A stretch of 41,025 bases of DNA from Acidobacteriota bacterium. Lineage in GTDB: Bacteria > Acidobacteriota > JAAYUB01. The translations under genes and the position numbers were made by a program. The stretch covers positions 1-41,025 of the forward strand of contig JAFGRT010000135.1 of NCBI GenBank assembly GCA_016935015.1, written 5' to 3'. Positions 27,640-36,115 of this stretch are shown one piece after another. The notes below the pieces were generated by a model. That model searched no databases, was not told where the DNA came from, and worked only from the letters and a program-made list of their open reading frames with translations. The first letter of the stretch is position 1. Every line of letters starts with the position of its first letter.

Positions 27640-30048
27640 ATGGCGTATCTTGAACTGAAGCTGGCCGGCGGCCAATATCACAAAATTTTTCTCCAGGACG
27701 GTCCGAACACCGTCGGCAACGGGGAGCAGGCCACCATCCGGATCAAGGATCCGCTGATTGCGCCCGAACAGGCCCTCATTACGCCCGCAGGAGATGCCTT
27801 TCATCTGCGCAACCTGGTACCGTCCAACACGATATACCTCAACGGGAGCGTGATGACGGAGGAAGCCGTTCTGGGCGATGGCGACGAATTGATCATGGGC
27901 AGCACTCGCTGCCGTTTCCACCTTCTCGACCTCGACCGAACCCAGGAAATGCTCGAGATCTCCGTCCAGAAAGAGGCCATGGAGATGGATCAGACCATCG
28001 CCACAGCCCGCCGGCCGCCCGAAACCGTTGGCAAACCGCTCATGCCCACCCCACCCTCGACGAAACGGGACGTCAGGCGGGATGGTCCGACTCCCCGTCC
28101 ACCTGCCCCCCCTCCACTCACCCGGCAGGATTTGGAAGCGAATCCGTACCTGGAAATAACGGAACCGGGTCAGGCGACTCGCTTCTTCCCGTTGAACGTA
28201 CCGGAAATAACCGTCGGAACCCGTTCCGAGTGCGACCTCTGCCTCAATGATCCAAACGTGGACGAACGTCATCTGAAATTCATCGTTCGGGAGGAGATGA
28301 TCTCCGTAACTGACATGGACAGCCGAAGCGGTGTCCTGCTGAACGGCAAACGGGTGGCCCGGGAGGTTCTCAAGGATGGGGACCAGATCAAAATCGGGCA
28401 TACACTCCTCGTTTTTCACCCGCCCATGTCCCCGGAACCCGGGCCGGAGGAAGAGGCCGGCGAAAGCCCCGCTGCCGCCGCCATGACCACCGCCAGAGCG
28501 GAGTCATCAACCAAGCCTTTTTTCCAACGCTGGGCCCTGCTTCTTCCCCTTATCGCGCTGCTTTTCGTGGCCATGGCCCTGGTGGCTTTCCTGATTTTCC
28601 GGGCGATCTATCAGCCCAAGGCTGCTATCGGCGTGGATGATGCCCGCGCGGCGCTGCATGATCTACTGCATCATCGGCAATGGGAAGAAGCCCAATCGTA
28701 TTTGGAACAGAAGCCGGTCCTGCCTTTACCCGACGAGGATTTTACGCGGTTTCGGCAGCAGATCGAGACGGAAAAACGCAGCGCCCGGTATGCTGAAGAC
28801 GTTGCCATGGCTCTGGCCAAAGACCAGTTCAATCCGGCGCTGGACCTCTATTTCAAGATACCGGACAACAGTGTTTACCATCCGGAAGTCAGCCGGAGAC
28901 TCATCAATCATCTGGAAAAAAGGGTGGATGACATACTGGACCGCCCGGCTTCGACGGCCGATTACTCGGCCATCATCGACCTCAGCGAAAAGATGCTGCA
29001 GGTCCGGCCGCAATATAAACCGGCGTTGGCCTATATCTGCCTCGCCTATATCGGTCAGCGACTATGGCCGGAGGCCCGTCAGGCCGCCGAAACGATGGTC
29101 AGGACCTGGCCCGAAGCCGCCGAAGGCTACTACTACCTGGCCCAGGCCATTTATTGGCAGGGGCACTACGACACGGCCCTGATCCCTATCAACGAAGCTC
29201 TGCGTCTGGATCCGGAGAATGCGGAATATCTGTTCTTGCGGGCCAAAATCGAAATTCTCATGGAACGCCTTAATGATGCCCGTCTCGATCTGGATCAGGT
29301 GCTGAAAGAAAGGCCGCAGTGGGCCACCGCCCGCGATTTGTACAAGAAACTAACCGGCCAACAGCCGATGGTGAGCGAACCGGATGTCCAGCGCACAGCG
29401 GAGGAAGAGGACCAGCACCGCCAGATGCTGCAGCAACGCCGGGATCAGGCCGAATGGGATCGCGGGGAACAGAAGGCCCGGGCGGCATTCACCGCCGGCA
29501 ATCCCGATCAGGCCACCCGGGAGCTTGGAAATCTCATGACTCGCTACCCCAAATCAAAGCGTCACGGGAACTGGCAGGCAATGGCCACCTCGATGAAACG
29601 GATCGAGACATTAAACGCGGAGGCCGAGACGCTCTCCGAACAGGATTTCACTGCGGCCGTCGCCAAATGGGAACAGATGCGAGAGATCGAGAAGAACACC
29701 CTGGGCCAGGCGGAGAGCCCGTTCGCGCATAGCGCCGCGCAAAAAATCGCCGCCTTCTATACCCGAAGGGCCGCCGAGGATGTTCAACAGGGTGAAATGG
29801 CCAGGGCCTATATTCTCGCCGGCAAGGCATTGGAATGGGATCCCCGGGATGCCGAGGCGGTCGGTATCCGGAGACGGGTCGAGGATAGAGCGGCCGACCA
29901 TTATCGGGAGGGCTTCCGCCTGTATCAGCACGGCAATCTGGACGATGCACGTAAAAACTGGGAGGAGGTCTGCCGCCTCCTCGAACCGGAGAATCCGTGG
30001 TACAAAAAAGCCCGGGAGAAACTGGACGAACTGCAGCAAATGAAATAG
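27640..30048 (+). CDS. FHA-FHA-TM-TPR inner-membrane protein (SctD-like layout)
   Basis: An 802-residue protein. The N-terminus (1-95) looks like a degenerate FHA fold without the usual GR/S/H residues. A second FHA domain at about 165-262 has VGTRSECDL, DERHLKF and SGVLLNGK; the canonical GR is GT and the SxxH is DERH, so phospho-Thr binding may be weak. A membrane helix follows at about 297-322 after a Pro-rich linker. The remaining 480 residues are TPR-like repeats, predicted periplasmic. Type III ring proteins SctD share the plan cytoplasmic FHA, one helix, periplasmic part, but with ring-building domains instead of TPRs. TGAGGAG precedes the ATG, 12 bases after the FliH-like gene. Confidence 0.85.
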   Translation: MAYLELKLAGGQYHKIFLQDGPNTVGNGEQATIRIKDPLIAPEQALITPAGDAFHLRNLVPSNTIYLNGSVMTEEAVLGDGDELIMGSTRCRFHLLDLDRTQEMLEISVQKEAMEMDQTIATARRPPETVGKPLMPTPPSTKRDVRRDGPTPRPPAPPPLTRQDLEANPYLEITEPGQATRFFPLNVPEITVGTRSECDLCLNDPNVDERHLKFIVREEMISVTDMDSRSGVLLNGKRVAREVLKDGDQIKIGHTLLVFHPPMSPEPGPEEEAGESPAAAAMTTARAESSTKPFFQRWALLLPLIALLFVAMALVAFLIFRAIYQPKAAIGVDDARAALHDLLHHRQWEEAQSYLEQKPVLPLPDEDFTRFRQQIETEKRSARYAEDVAMALAKDQFNPALDLYFKIPDNSVYHPEVSRRLINHLEKRVDDILDRPASTADYSAIIDLSEKMLQVRPQYKPALAYICLAYIGQRLWPEARQAAETMVRTWPEAAEGYYYLAQAIYWQGHYDTALIPINEALRLDPENAEYLFLRAKIEILMERLNDARLDLDQVLKERPQWATARDLYKKLTGQQPMVSEPDVQRTAEEEDQHRQMLQQRRDQAEWDRGEQKARAAFTAGNPDQATRELGNLMTRYPKSKRHGNWQAMATSMKRIETLNAEAETLSEQDFTAAVAKWEQMREIEKNTLGQAESPFAHSAAQKIAAFYTRRAAEDVQQGEMARAYILAGKALEWDPRDAEAVGIRRRVEDRAADHYREGFRLYQHGNLDDARKNWEEVCRLLEPENPWYKKAREKLDELQQMK

Positions 30049-30063
30049 GAATAGGGTTGCCTT

Positions 30064-30085
30064 CGGTGACGTGATACGTCCACCG
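30064..30085 (+). promoter_or_regulatory. Hairpin between two operon genes
   Basis: CGGTGACGT (30064-30072) pairs with ACGT-C-CACCG (30076-30085) around a GAT loop, with one bulged C. It sits in the 69-base gap that is among the longest in the operon. It may be an mRNA processing or stability element. Confidence 0.35.
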
Positions 30086-30117
30086 GCGATGATCCACTCC
30101 TGGTGGAAGGATTTCCC

Positions 30118-31602
30118 ATGATAAGGTACAGTCAAAACAAGAGCAAGCCGTGGAAAAAGCAAATAGGAAATCCACGGCGGACGAACCTGCAGCACGCCTG
30201 TTTCTGCTGCCTGTTCCTCCTGTTCATTCTGCTGGGTGGTGTGACGGCCGCACCGGACAAGAAGCACGAGCTCAAGGCGGACAAGGCGTATGCCGAAGGC
30301 GATTTTAAAAAAGCCGTCAAGGAATACAAGAAGGCTGTCAAGGAAGAGCCCAAGAATGTCGAATTGCGCTTCAAACTAGCCCAGGCCTTTCTGAAGAAGG
30401 GCGAAGTGGACGAGGCCATGGCCGAATTCATCCGGGTGACCAACATGGCGCCGGACCATGAGGGCGCCTATCAACACCTGGGCGATTTTTTCTCCGTCAA
30501 GAAGCAGCCGGACAAAGCCGCCAAGGCATACGAGAATCTGGTACGCATCAAACCGGACAGCGCGCAGTATCATTTCCAGTTGGCCAAGGAACTGGACAAA
30601 CTATATCAGACGGATAAGGCCTTGCTCCATTTTTACCGCACCATTCTGCTCAATCCCGACGTTGAGGACGCTTACCCCTATCTTTTCAAACTTTTGCGGC
30701 AAAAAATCGTTCAAAATCCACAAGATCCCGACGCCCACATGGTGCTGGGGAGAGTCTACAAGCTGCACGGCGACATGGGAGAAGCCCGCGCCCAGTTCGC
30801 CGTGCTGGTTCAGCTACAGCCGCAAGCCAGAGACGGCTGGGAGGAATTGCTGGAGGTTTGCACGACGCTGCAGGACTGCCAGTGCGAAACCACGGCCCTA
30901 AGGGGATTGCTGGAATTTCAGCCGAAAAATCTCGCGATGATCGACCGGATAGTGGAAGTCAGCCGGCGTTGCGAGATGTGGGATCAGGCCAAGGAATATC
31001 TGCAGTTGAAAACGGAATTGGCACCCGGCGACGCCACCGCCTATGCTGATCTGGGTCGTCTCTACCAGCGGGAGAACAACCGCATTCAGACTTATTTCTA
31101 CTTCCAGAAATATCTGCAGAATTGCAGTGGCTGTCCCGACAGTGACGAGATCCGCCACTGGTGCCGGAACGAGGAGTTGGCCAGCCCCGAAATCGCCGCG
31201 CAGTACGAAGGATTCCTGCAATTCGAAGCCGGTGTGGATGCATTCCGTAACGGGAATTTCAGTACCGCCCTGTCCTTACTCGAGCAGTCGAAGAGCCAGT
31301 ATTTCAGTTTCGCGCCGCTTCACTTTTACCTGGGCCAGACCCTTGAAGAGCTTGACCGCCGCGGGGAAGCCCTCTTTGCCTACAAGGAAGCCATCAAGCT
31401 GCAGCCGGATAACGCCGAATATTGGTTTTTTCTCGGCAAGGCGCTCGATGCCTTGCAGATGTATTCGGATGCGGTTGTCTGTTTCGGTAAGGTGACGGAA
31501 GTCGATCCCGCCGACACCTACGGGTATGGGGAGCGGACTCAAAACATATTGCAATCTTATACTGAAAAGGGAATAATGAAGAAAAAAAAGATCTTGGAAT
31601 AG
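30118..31602 (+). CDS. Secreted or membrane-anchored TPR protein
   Basis: A 494-residue protein. A basic N-terminus (about 1-25) is followed by a hydrophobic stretch CFCCLFLLFILLGG (about 27-45), a signal peptide or anchor with a likely cleavage after VTAA. The rest is about ten tetratricopeptide-type repeats, for example KAYAEGDFKKAVKEYKKAVK, HLGDFFSVKKQPDKAAKAYE and FYLGQTLEELDRRGEALFAY. It is predicted to act in the periplasm, where it could meet the periplasmic TPR half of the preceding protein. A Cys-rich segment (CQCET, CSGC, CRNEE) in the middle may form disulfides. GGAAGGA precedes the ATG at 30118. Confidence 0.85.
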   Translation: MIRYSQNKSKPWKKQIGNPRRTNLQHACFCCLFLLFILLGGVTAAPDKKHELKADKAYAEGDFKKAVKEYKKAVKEEPKNVELRFKLAQAFLKKGEVDEAMAEFIRVTNMAPDHEGAYQHLGDFFSVKKQPDKAAKAYENLVRIKPDSAQYHFQLAKELDKLYQTDKALLHFYRTILLNPDVEDAYPYLFKLLRQKIVQNPQDPDAHMVLGRVYKLHGDMGEARAQFAVLVQLQPQARDGWEELLEVCTTLQDCQCETTALRGLLEFQPKNLAMIDRIVEVSRRCEMWDQAKEYLQLKTELAPGDATAYADLGRLYQRENNRIQTYFYFQKYLQNCSGCPDSDEIRHWCRNEELASPEIAAQYEGFLQFEAGVDAFRNGNFSTALSLLEQSKSQYFSFAPLHFYLGQTLEELDRRGEALFAYKEAIKLQPDNAEYWFFLGKALDALQMYSDAVVCFGKVTEVDPADTYGYGERTQNILQSYTEKGIMKKKKILE

Positions 31603-31617
31603 GGGCGGCGATTTCAA

Positions 31618-32673
31618 ATGATTAAACTCATCGTGAAGGCCAAAGACCACGACGAAGAAAAAGAGTACAACTTTGATCAGAACATTATCAAGTTTGGCCG
31701 GTTCAAAACCAATGACCTCGTCTTGCCCGGCGCCAACATCTCCCGTCAACACTGTACCATCACCCGTGAAGAAGGTGAATTTCACATCACCGATACCAGT
31801 TCCAACGGCACCTTACTCAACAAAAAGCTCATCGGGCGGGGAAATCATCTGCCGTTGCGCAGTGGTGATATGATCGAACTCGGCGATTTTATCGTCGAAT
31901 TTCAGCTGTTTGTGCCGACGGAAGAATTCGAAAAAACCACCGATTATCTCCAGAAGCGTTTCGAGGAACTGATGGCGGGTTCCACAACCGAGCCCGAGTA
32001 TCCCACCCTCCTGATCATGGGGGGCCCGACGGCCAACACCCGCCTGGAGTTGATTGATGAAATGGAAGAAATCTTGCTGGGCCGCACACCCGATTGCCCG
32101 GTTCAGATCCCGTCCCCCACCGTTTCCAAGCACCACGCCCGTATCATCCGTCGCGGCACCATCATTGAACTGGAAGACCTGCACAGCGCCAACGGAACGT
32201 TCGTCAACAACGTGCCCGTCACCGGCACCTACCGCCTGAAGGATCGTGACGAGATCGTACTGGGCCAGCGGGGGGAAGGGGATCCCATCCGCATCATCTT
32301 CTCTTTCCCCAGCGCGGCCATGGAAAAGGCCGCGGAGGAGATCGCCGAGGCCCCGGCGACGGTGCCCATGTCCGAAGAGGAAGTGGCGGCCCGGATCGCC
32401 GAGGAAAAAAAGGCTCATGAGGAAACCGGCGGCGCAGTCGCAGAGGCCGCCGTCGCCCCTCCTCCGGAACCGGCACCGACCCCTTCCGAGCCCAAACCCG
32501 GACCCGCCCCCAAGGCCCAGTCCACAGAAGAACCGCCACCACCCGCGACGCTGCCGGGCGGGCCACCGGAAGAGATCAAAACCGGCTGGGGCATCATGGA
32601 GTACATCATTTTTGGAGCCGTGGGGCTGGCCGTCCTGGTAGTGATCGTCCTGCTGATCCTGTTCATGATGTGA
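31618..32673 (+). CDS. Tail-anchored double-FHA protein
   Basis: A 351-residue protein with two canonical FHA domains. The first (about 1-100) has KFGRFKTNDLVL, ISRQHC and SNGTLLN; the second (about 120-225) has LLGRTPDC, VSKHHAR and ANGTFVN. All core phospho-Thr-binding residues (GR, SxxH, NG) are present in both. A Pro/Ala/Glu-rich linker (about 230-320) leads to a C-terminal membrane helix (about 325-349) that ends the protein, so the FHA domains face the cytoplasm. It should bind phosphorylated partners at the membrane. It is the last gene of the run, 15 bases after the TPR gene. Confidence 0.92.
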   Translation: MIKLIVKAKDHDEEKEYNFDQNIIKFGRFKTNDLVLPGANISRQHCTITREEGEFHITDTSSNGTLLNKKLIGRGNHLPLRSGDMIELGDFIVEFQLFVPTEEFEKTTDYLQKRFEELMAGSTTEPEYPTLLIMGGPTANTRLELIDEMEEILLGRTPDCPVQIPSPTVSKHHARIIRRGTIIELEDLHSANGTFVNNVPVTGTYRLKDRDEIVLGQRGEGDPIRIIFSFPSAAMEKAAEEIAEAPATVPMSEEEVAARIAEEKKAHEETGGAVAEAAVAPPPEPAPTPSEPKPGPAPKAQSTEEPPPPATLPGGPPEEIKTGWGIMEYIIFGAVGLAVLVVIVLLILFMM

Positions 32674-32674
32674 G

Positions 32675-32702
32675 GCCGGATTCCACCCGACCCCACTCCG
32701 GC
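32675..32702. terminator. Possible shared terminator between convergent genes
   Basis: GCCGGA (32675-32680) and TCCGGC (32697-32702) form a perfect 6-bp stem with a 16-base loop, exactly filling the 30-base gap between the double-FHA gene and the channel gene. There is no T-tract on either side. Confidence 0.3.
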
Positions 32703-32703
32703 G

Positions 32704-33588
32704 CTATCCTTCGTATTCCTGGTAGATTACCGATCCACACGACTTGCAGTGTGAAGCGTCCACGTCGTGAAATCGAAGGCCGCACGTAGGGCAAGTGATA
32801 TCCCTTTTCCGGGAACGGAGCCATTCCCGCACGATCTGACCGGCCTGCCAGGGAATCAGGATAATACCGGACATGATCATCAGAACCGTCACCCACCGGC
32901 CTGTCTCCGAAACAGGGATGATATCCCCGAAGCCGACGGTCGTCAATGTCACCACCGTGTAATAGAACGCATCACCGAATGTGCTAACCCGGCTGTTAAT
33001 GCCGTTCTCCACGATGAAAAAGACACCCGAGGAGATGAAGAATATGATGAAGATGGTCAGCGCCAACCGGACCACCTTCAGCACATACATGGTGATATTG
33101 CCGAAGAAAAAATCGGGATCGACCATGAAGCGCAGGAAACGAAAAATCCGGAATACCTTGAAAACGCGGATAATCTGGACGAACAAAATGGATTTGGATG
33201 GATCCGTGAAAAACATCAGGAAAATCGTCGGCAGGATGGCCACCAGGTCGATCAGAGAGTAGATGTTCCGCAGATGCCGCCAGCGGTTTTCGGCGGCGTA
33301 TAAACGCAACAGGTATTCCAAGATAAAGAAAGTGACGACGACAACCTCCGTTTTCCACAGTAAATGCCGGGCGGCCTCAGGAATGGGGTATGTTTCCAGT
33401 ACAAACAGGATGCAGACCAGTAAATTCATTGAAATGATAAAGATGTCGATGCCTTTGCCAAGCCGGGTCTGACAATCGATCAGGTAAAACTGGAGGGTCT
33501 GGCGGAGAGTCATCCCGGTGCTGTCAGCCCGCTGGGCCGCCGTCGGTCGGGATGGCGGCCGATCTTTCTTGCTGCCGGTCTGTGTCAT
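32704..33588 (-). CDS. Voltage-gated-type K+ channel with C-terminal zinc ribbon
   Basis: A 294-residue six-helix channel of the Kv/KvAP kind. S1-S3 lie at about 45-140. S4 carries regularly spaced basic residues in IIRVFKVFRIFRFLRF. S5 is followed by the pore with selectivity filter TTVGFGD, then S6. The C-terminus has a CPTCGLRF...HCKSCG pattern, a four-Cys zinc ribbon that may tetramerise or sense metal or redox state. The basic, Pro-rich N-terminus (1-25) is probably disordered. AAGGAG lies 9 bases before the ATG at 33588. It is single, with its own promoter, and converges on the FHA operon. Confidence 0.92.
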   Translation of the reverse strand: MTQTGSKKDRPPSRPTAAQRADSTGMTLRQTLQFYLIDCQTRLGKGIDIFIISMNLLVCILFVLETYPIPEAARHLLWKTEVVVVTFFILEYLLRLYAAENRWRHLRNIYSLIDLVAILPTIFLMFFTDPSKSILFVQIIRVFKVFRIFRFLRFMVDPDFFFGNITMYVLKVVRLALTIFIIFFISSGVFFIVENGINSRVSTFGDAFYYTVVTLTTVGFGDIIPVSETGRWVTVLMIMSGIILIPWQAGQIVREWLRSRKRDITCPTCGLRFHDVDASHCKSCGSVIYQEYEG

Positions 33589-33693
33589 GCCTGTGTTCTC
33601 CTTGGCCCGGTCAAGGCTTCGCGTTGCGCGGCCGCATCACGCGAGGTGGAACGGATAAGACATTTCAGGTCTCACGGCCACTACATCCGCCAT

Positions 33694-33740
33694 TAATACC
33701 GGTGGATTCCTTGCTCAGAAGAAACTATAATAATACCGGT
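33694..33740. repeat. Direct repeat TAATACCGGT flanking the channel promoter start
   Basis: TAATACCGGT occurs at 33694-33703 and again at 33731-33740, 37 bases apart. Each contains the palindrome ACCGGT. The right copy lies inside the spacer of the minus-strand channel promoter and the left copy just past its predicted start, as operators would. Confidence 0.55.
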
Positions 33741-33752
33741 TCGCCATGTCAA
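33724..33752 (-). promoter_or_regulatory. Promoter for the K+ channel gene
   Basis: On the minus strand a consensus TTGACA (33752-33747), exactly 17 bases, TATAGT (33729-33724). The predicted start at about 33717 gives a leader of about 130 bases. Confidence 0.65.
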
Positions 33753-33783
33753 CGTGGACGATTTTCCGGCATGGCCATTTTGG

Positions 33784-33799
33784 TTGGGTGTTGACCCAA
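33784..33799 (+). promoter_or_regulatory. Hairpin upstream of the GNAT gene
   Basis: TTGGGT (33784-33789) and ACCCAA (33794-33799) form a perfect 6-bp stem with a GTTG loop. The overlapping arms TTTTGG (33778-33783) and CCAAAA (33795-33800) give an alternative pairing. A TTGACC at 33791 lacks a matching -10. Confidence 0.35.
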
Positions 33800-33845
33800 A
33801 ACATGCTGCTGTACGCGTCCCCGTCCCGCGAGCCTGAGGCACAGC

Positions 33846-34460
33846 ATGATTACGGATAAGGAGAGATTTCGGCACGATATGAACTCAGCATCACTTCGCC
33901 TGGATTTTCGCTCCTTGACCCCGGCAACCTGGGATGATTTCACGGCCTTGTTCGGCGAGCGGGGTGCCTGTGGCGGCTGCTGGTGCATGTGGTGGCGGCT
34001 GACCCACGCGGAATTCGAGCGGAACAAAGGTGACGGCAACCGGTCAGCCATGCAAGCCATCGTCCAGAGCGGCGAGGTGCCGGGTATTCTGGCCTATTGC
34101 CAGGCGGAACCCATTGGCTGGTGCGCCGTGGCGCCCCGGGAGCGTTTCGCCCGCCTGGCCCGGTCCCGCATTCTCAGGCCGGTGGATGACCGGCCGGTCT
34201 GGTCCGTCGTCTGCTTCTTCATCCGCAAGGATTTCCGCCGCCGAGGCGTCAGTATCGCCCTTCTTCGTGCCGCCCTGGACCACGTCCGCCGCTGCGGGGG
34301 CGATGTGGTCGAAGGGTATCCGGTGGAGCCCAAAGACGGCCGTTTGCCCGACGCCTTCGTTTGGCCCGGCCCGGCGGCCACATTTCGGGCGGCGGGTTTC
34401 ACCGAAGTGGCCCGGCGCTCGCCGACACGGCCCATCATGCGCTTTTATCTCACACCATAG
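33846..34460 (+). CDS. GNAT-family N-acetyltransferase
   Basis: A 204-residue acetyl-CoA-dependent acyltransferase. It belongs to the group with an early Cys-rich ACGGCWCMWWR motif (about 41-51). The acetyl-CoA site is seen in VVCFFIRKDFRRRGVSIALL, the R/Q-x-x-G-x-G/A-type loop, followed by a helix and the WPGPAATFRAAGFTEVARR end. The substrate is unknown. TGAGG precedes the ATG at 33846. It appears to stand alone between the channel and the aldo/keto reductase. Confidence 0.88.
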   Translation: MITDKERFRHDMNSASLRLDFRSLTPATWDDFTALFGERGACGGCWCMWWRLTHAEFERNKGDGNRSAMQAIVQSGEVPGILAYCQAEPIGWCAVAPRERFARLARSRILRPVDDRPVWSVVCFFIRKDFRRRGVSIALLRAALDHVRRCGGDVVEGYPVEPKDGRLPDAFVWPGPAATFRAAGFTEVARRSPTRPIMRFYLTP

Positions 34461-34597
34461 GCAGGCCGGATCGTATCCCTCTCCCTCCCCCGGACCACCG
34501 CCTATACAGCGAAAATTTTCCGGTGGCAAACACAAACATTTTGACGCTCGCCAACGTATGTTGTCACTTGCAATGAATATTTCTTCGGGAGGATTGT

Positions 34598-35905
34598 ATG
34601 AGCAAACACGCCGGTTTTCATCGCCGCGATTTCCTGCGCACGACTGCCCTGGGTGCCATCGGGGCGAGTGCATTGACCCGCGGAACACTTCTCGGGGCTG
34701 AAAATTCCGTGCCGGGAACGCCTGGAATCAGGGAATACCGCCTGCTGGGACGGACCGGTTTCAAGGTCTCGGATATCAGTTGCGGCTTCGTCGGCGATGC
34801 CGGTGTGCTCAACGCCTTGCTGGACAACGGTGTGAACTATATCGATACGGCCGAGAGCTATGAAAACGAGGAACTGGTGGGCAAGGTCGTCAAGGATCGC
34901 GACCGCAAGAAGATCTTCATCACCAGCAAGCTGGAATTGAAAAAGGAGGACCTCACCAAGGCCTCCATCCTCGCCCGGGCGCGAAAATGCCTGGAACGAC
35001 TACAAACCGAATATCTCGATTGCATGATGATCCACTCCGCCGAGAATCGGGAAATCCTTTTCACCGATGGGTTTCACGAGGCCATGCGTGAACTCAAATC
35101 CGAAGGTCGCGTGCGCTATCTGGGCGTCTCCAATCACGGCTCCAACTGGTACCGGGATCCGGAAGAGACCATGCAGAAAGTTCTTACGGCTGCGGCCGAA
35201 GACGGCCGGTTCGACGTGTTCCTCATGGCCTATAACTACGTTCAGCAGGACATGGGGGCCGAGGTACTGGAATTGTGCCGCCGGAAGAACATCGGCACCA
35301 CCCTGATGAAAACCAACCCGGTGGGGCAGTATCACCTGGTCAAGACCCGGGTGGAGCGATTGGAGAAGGAAGGGAAGGAAGTCCACCCCCTCTTCCGTTC
35401 GGGTCTGGATCGTCTGAAACAGAAAGTGGAAGCGGCCCAGGAGTTCATCCAAAAATACAACCTCAACAATCCGGCGGAGATTCGCGCGGCCGCCCTGCGC
35501 TTCTGTTTGTCCAATTCCAACGTCAGCACCGTCTGCATCGGTTTTCGCAATTTCGAACAGGTGGATGAGTACATGGCACTCTCCGGCTCCCGCCTGGAAC
35601 CGGTGGACGAAAAGAAGCTGAGCGCTTTTTCCCGCAGCGGGGCCATGTTCTACTGCCGTCATGCCTGCGCCCAGTGTGAAAGCAGCTGTCCCCACGCTGT
35701 GCCCGTTAACAAAATCATGCGCTACAACCACTATTTCGACGCCCAGGGGCGTGAAAAGGAAGCCATGGCCAAATACCAGCGCCTCGATGCCGCTAAGGCC
35801 GATTTGTGCCGTGATTGCGACGGGTACTGTGAGGCCGCCTGCCCCTATGGGATTCCCATCCAGGGCCTGCTCAATCTGGCTCACCGTCGCCTGACCCTGG
35901 TCTGA
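34598..35905 (+). CDS. Tat-exported aldo/keto reductase with ferredoxin tail
   Basis: A 435-residue oxidoreductase. The N-terminus is a Tat signal (HRRDFLRTTALGAIGASAL), so it is folded and probably cofactor-loaded before export. The TIM-barrel aldo/keto reductase domain shows the tetrad residues in YIDTAESYENEE (Asp, Tyr), FITSKLEL (Lys) and CMMIHSAEN (His), and YLGVSNHG. The C-terminal 80 residues hold two 4Fe-4S-type clusters of Cys: CAQCESSCPHAV and CRDCDGYCEAACPYGI. This fused layout is a known family, with electron partner and substrate unsettled. GGGAGG precedes the ATG at 34598. Confidence 0.92.
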   Translation: MSKHAGFHRRDFLRTTALGAIGASALTRGTLLGAENSVPGTPGIREYRLLGRTGFKVSDISCGFVGDAGVLNALLDNGVNYIDTAESYENEELVGKVVKDRDRKKIFITSKLELKKEDLTKASILARARKCLERLQTEYLDCMMIHSAENREILFTDGFHEAMRELKSEGRVRYLGVSNHGSNWYRDPEETMQKVLTAAAEDGRFDVFLMAYNYVQQDMGAEVLELCRRKNIGTTLMKTNPVGQYHLVKTRVERLEKEGKEVHPLFRSGLDRLKQKVEAAQEFIQKYNLNNPAEIRAAALRFCLSNSNVSTVCIGFRNFEQVDEYMALSGSRLEPVDEKKLSAFSRSGAMFYCRHACAQCESSCPHAVPVNKIMRYNHYFDAQGREKEAMAKYQRLDAAKADLCRDCDGYCEAACPYGIPIQGLLNLAHRRLTLV

Positions 35906-35941
35906 ATATCCGGCGAGACCGGCCGATTCTCCCTTCCGCGG

Positions 35942-35961
35942 GACCGTCGCCGGCGGCGGTC
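35942..35961 (+). terminator. Hairpin after the aldo/keto reductase
   Basis: GACCGTCG (35942-35949) pairs with CGGCGGTC (35954-35961) around CCGG, with one G-U pair, 37 bases past the stop. It is GC-rich without a T-tract, so it is only a possible terminator. Confidence 0.35.
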
Positions 35962-36041
35962 TGCCCGGATTCCCCACCATCCCCGGTCGATCCGCCAAGC
36001 CGCACGGCCACTCCCTGAACCCGCCCCTTCCGCGGATGTTG

Positions 36042-36050
36042 TGGTAAAAT
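36042..36050 (+). promoter_or_regulatory. Extended -10 promoter of the DUF6485 gene
   Basis: TGGTAAAAT at 36042-36050 fits an extended -10 (TGnTAtaaT). No -35 is clear. The start would be at about 36057, 60 bases before the gene. Confidence 0.35.
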
Positions 36051-36115
36051 AGGGCGACCGTTTCGCCACGGAAGTCCAAGCGCCCTTCGGTCATTTCTCT
36101 TTGGGGAGGCGAGAG

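Noticed and set aside
23559-32673. Reading the operon as an ordinary flagellar cluster or a type VI secretion cluster
   Set aside because: No flagellar hook, rod, export or filament gene is present. FHA and PP2C also occur in type VI loci, but no TssB/C, Hcp, VgrG or ClpV gene is here.
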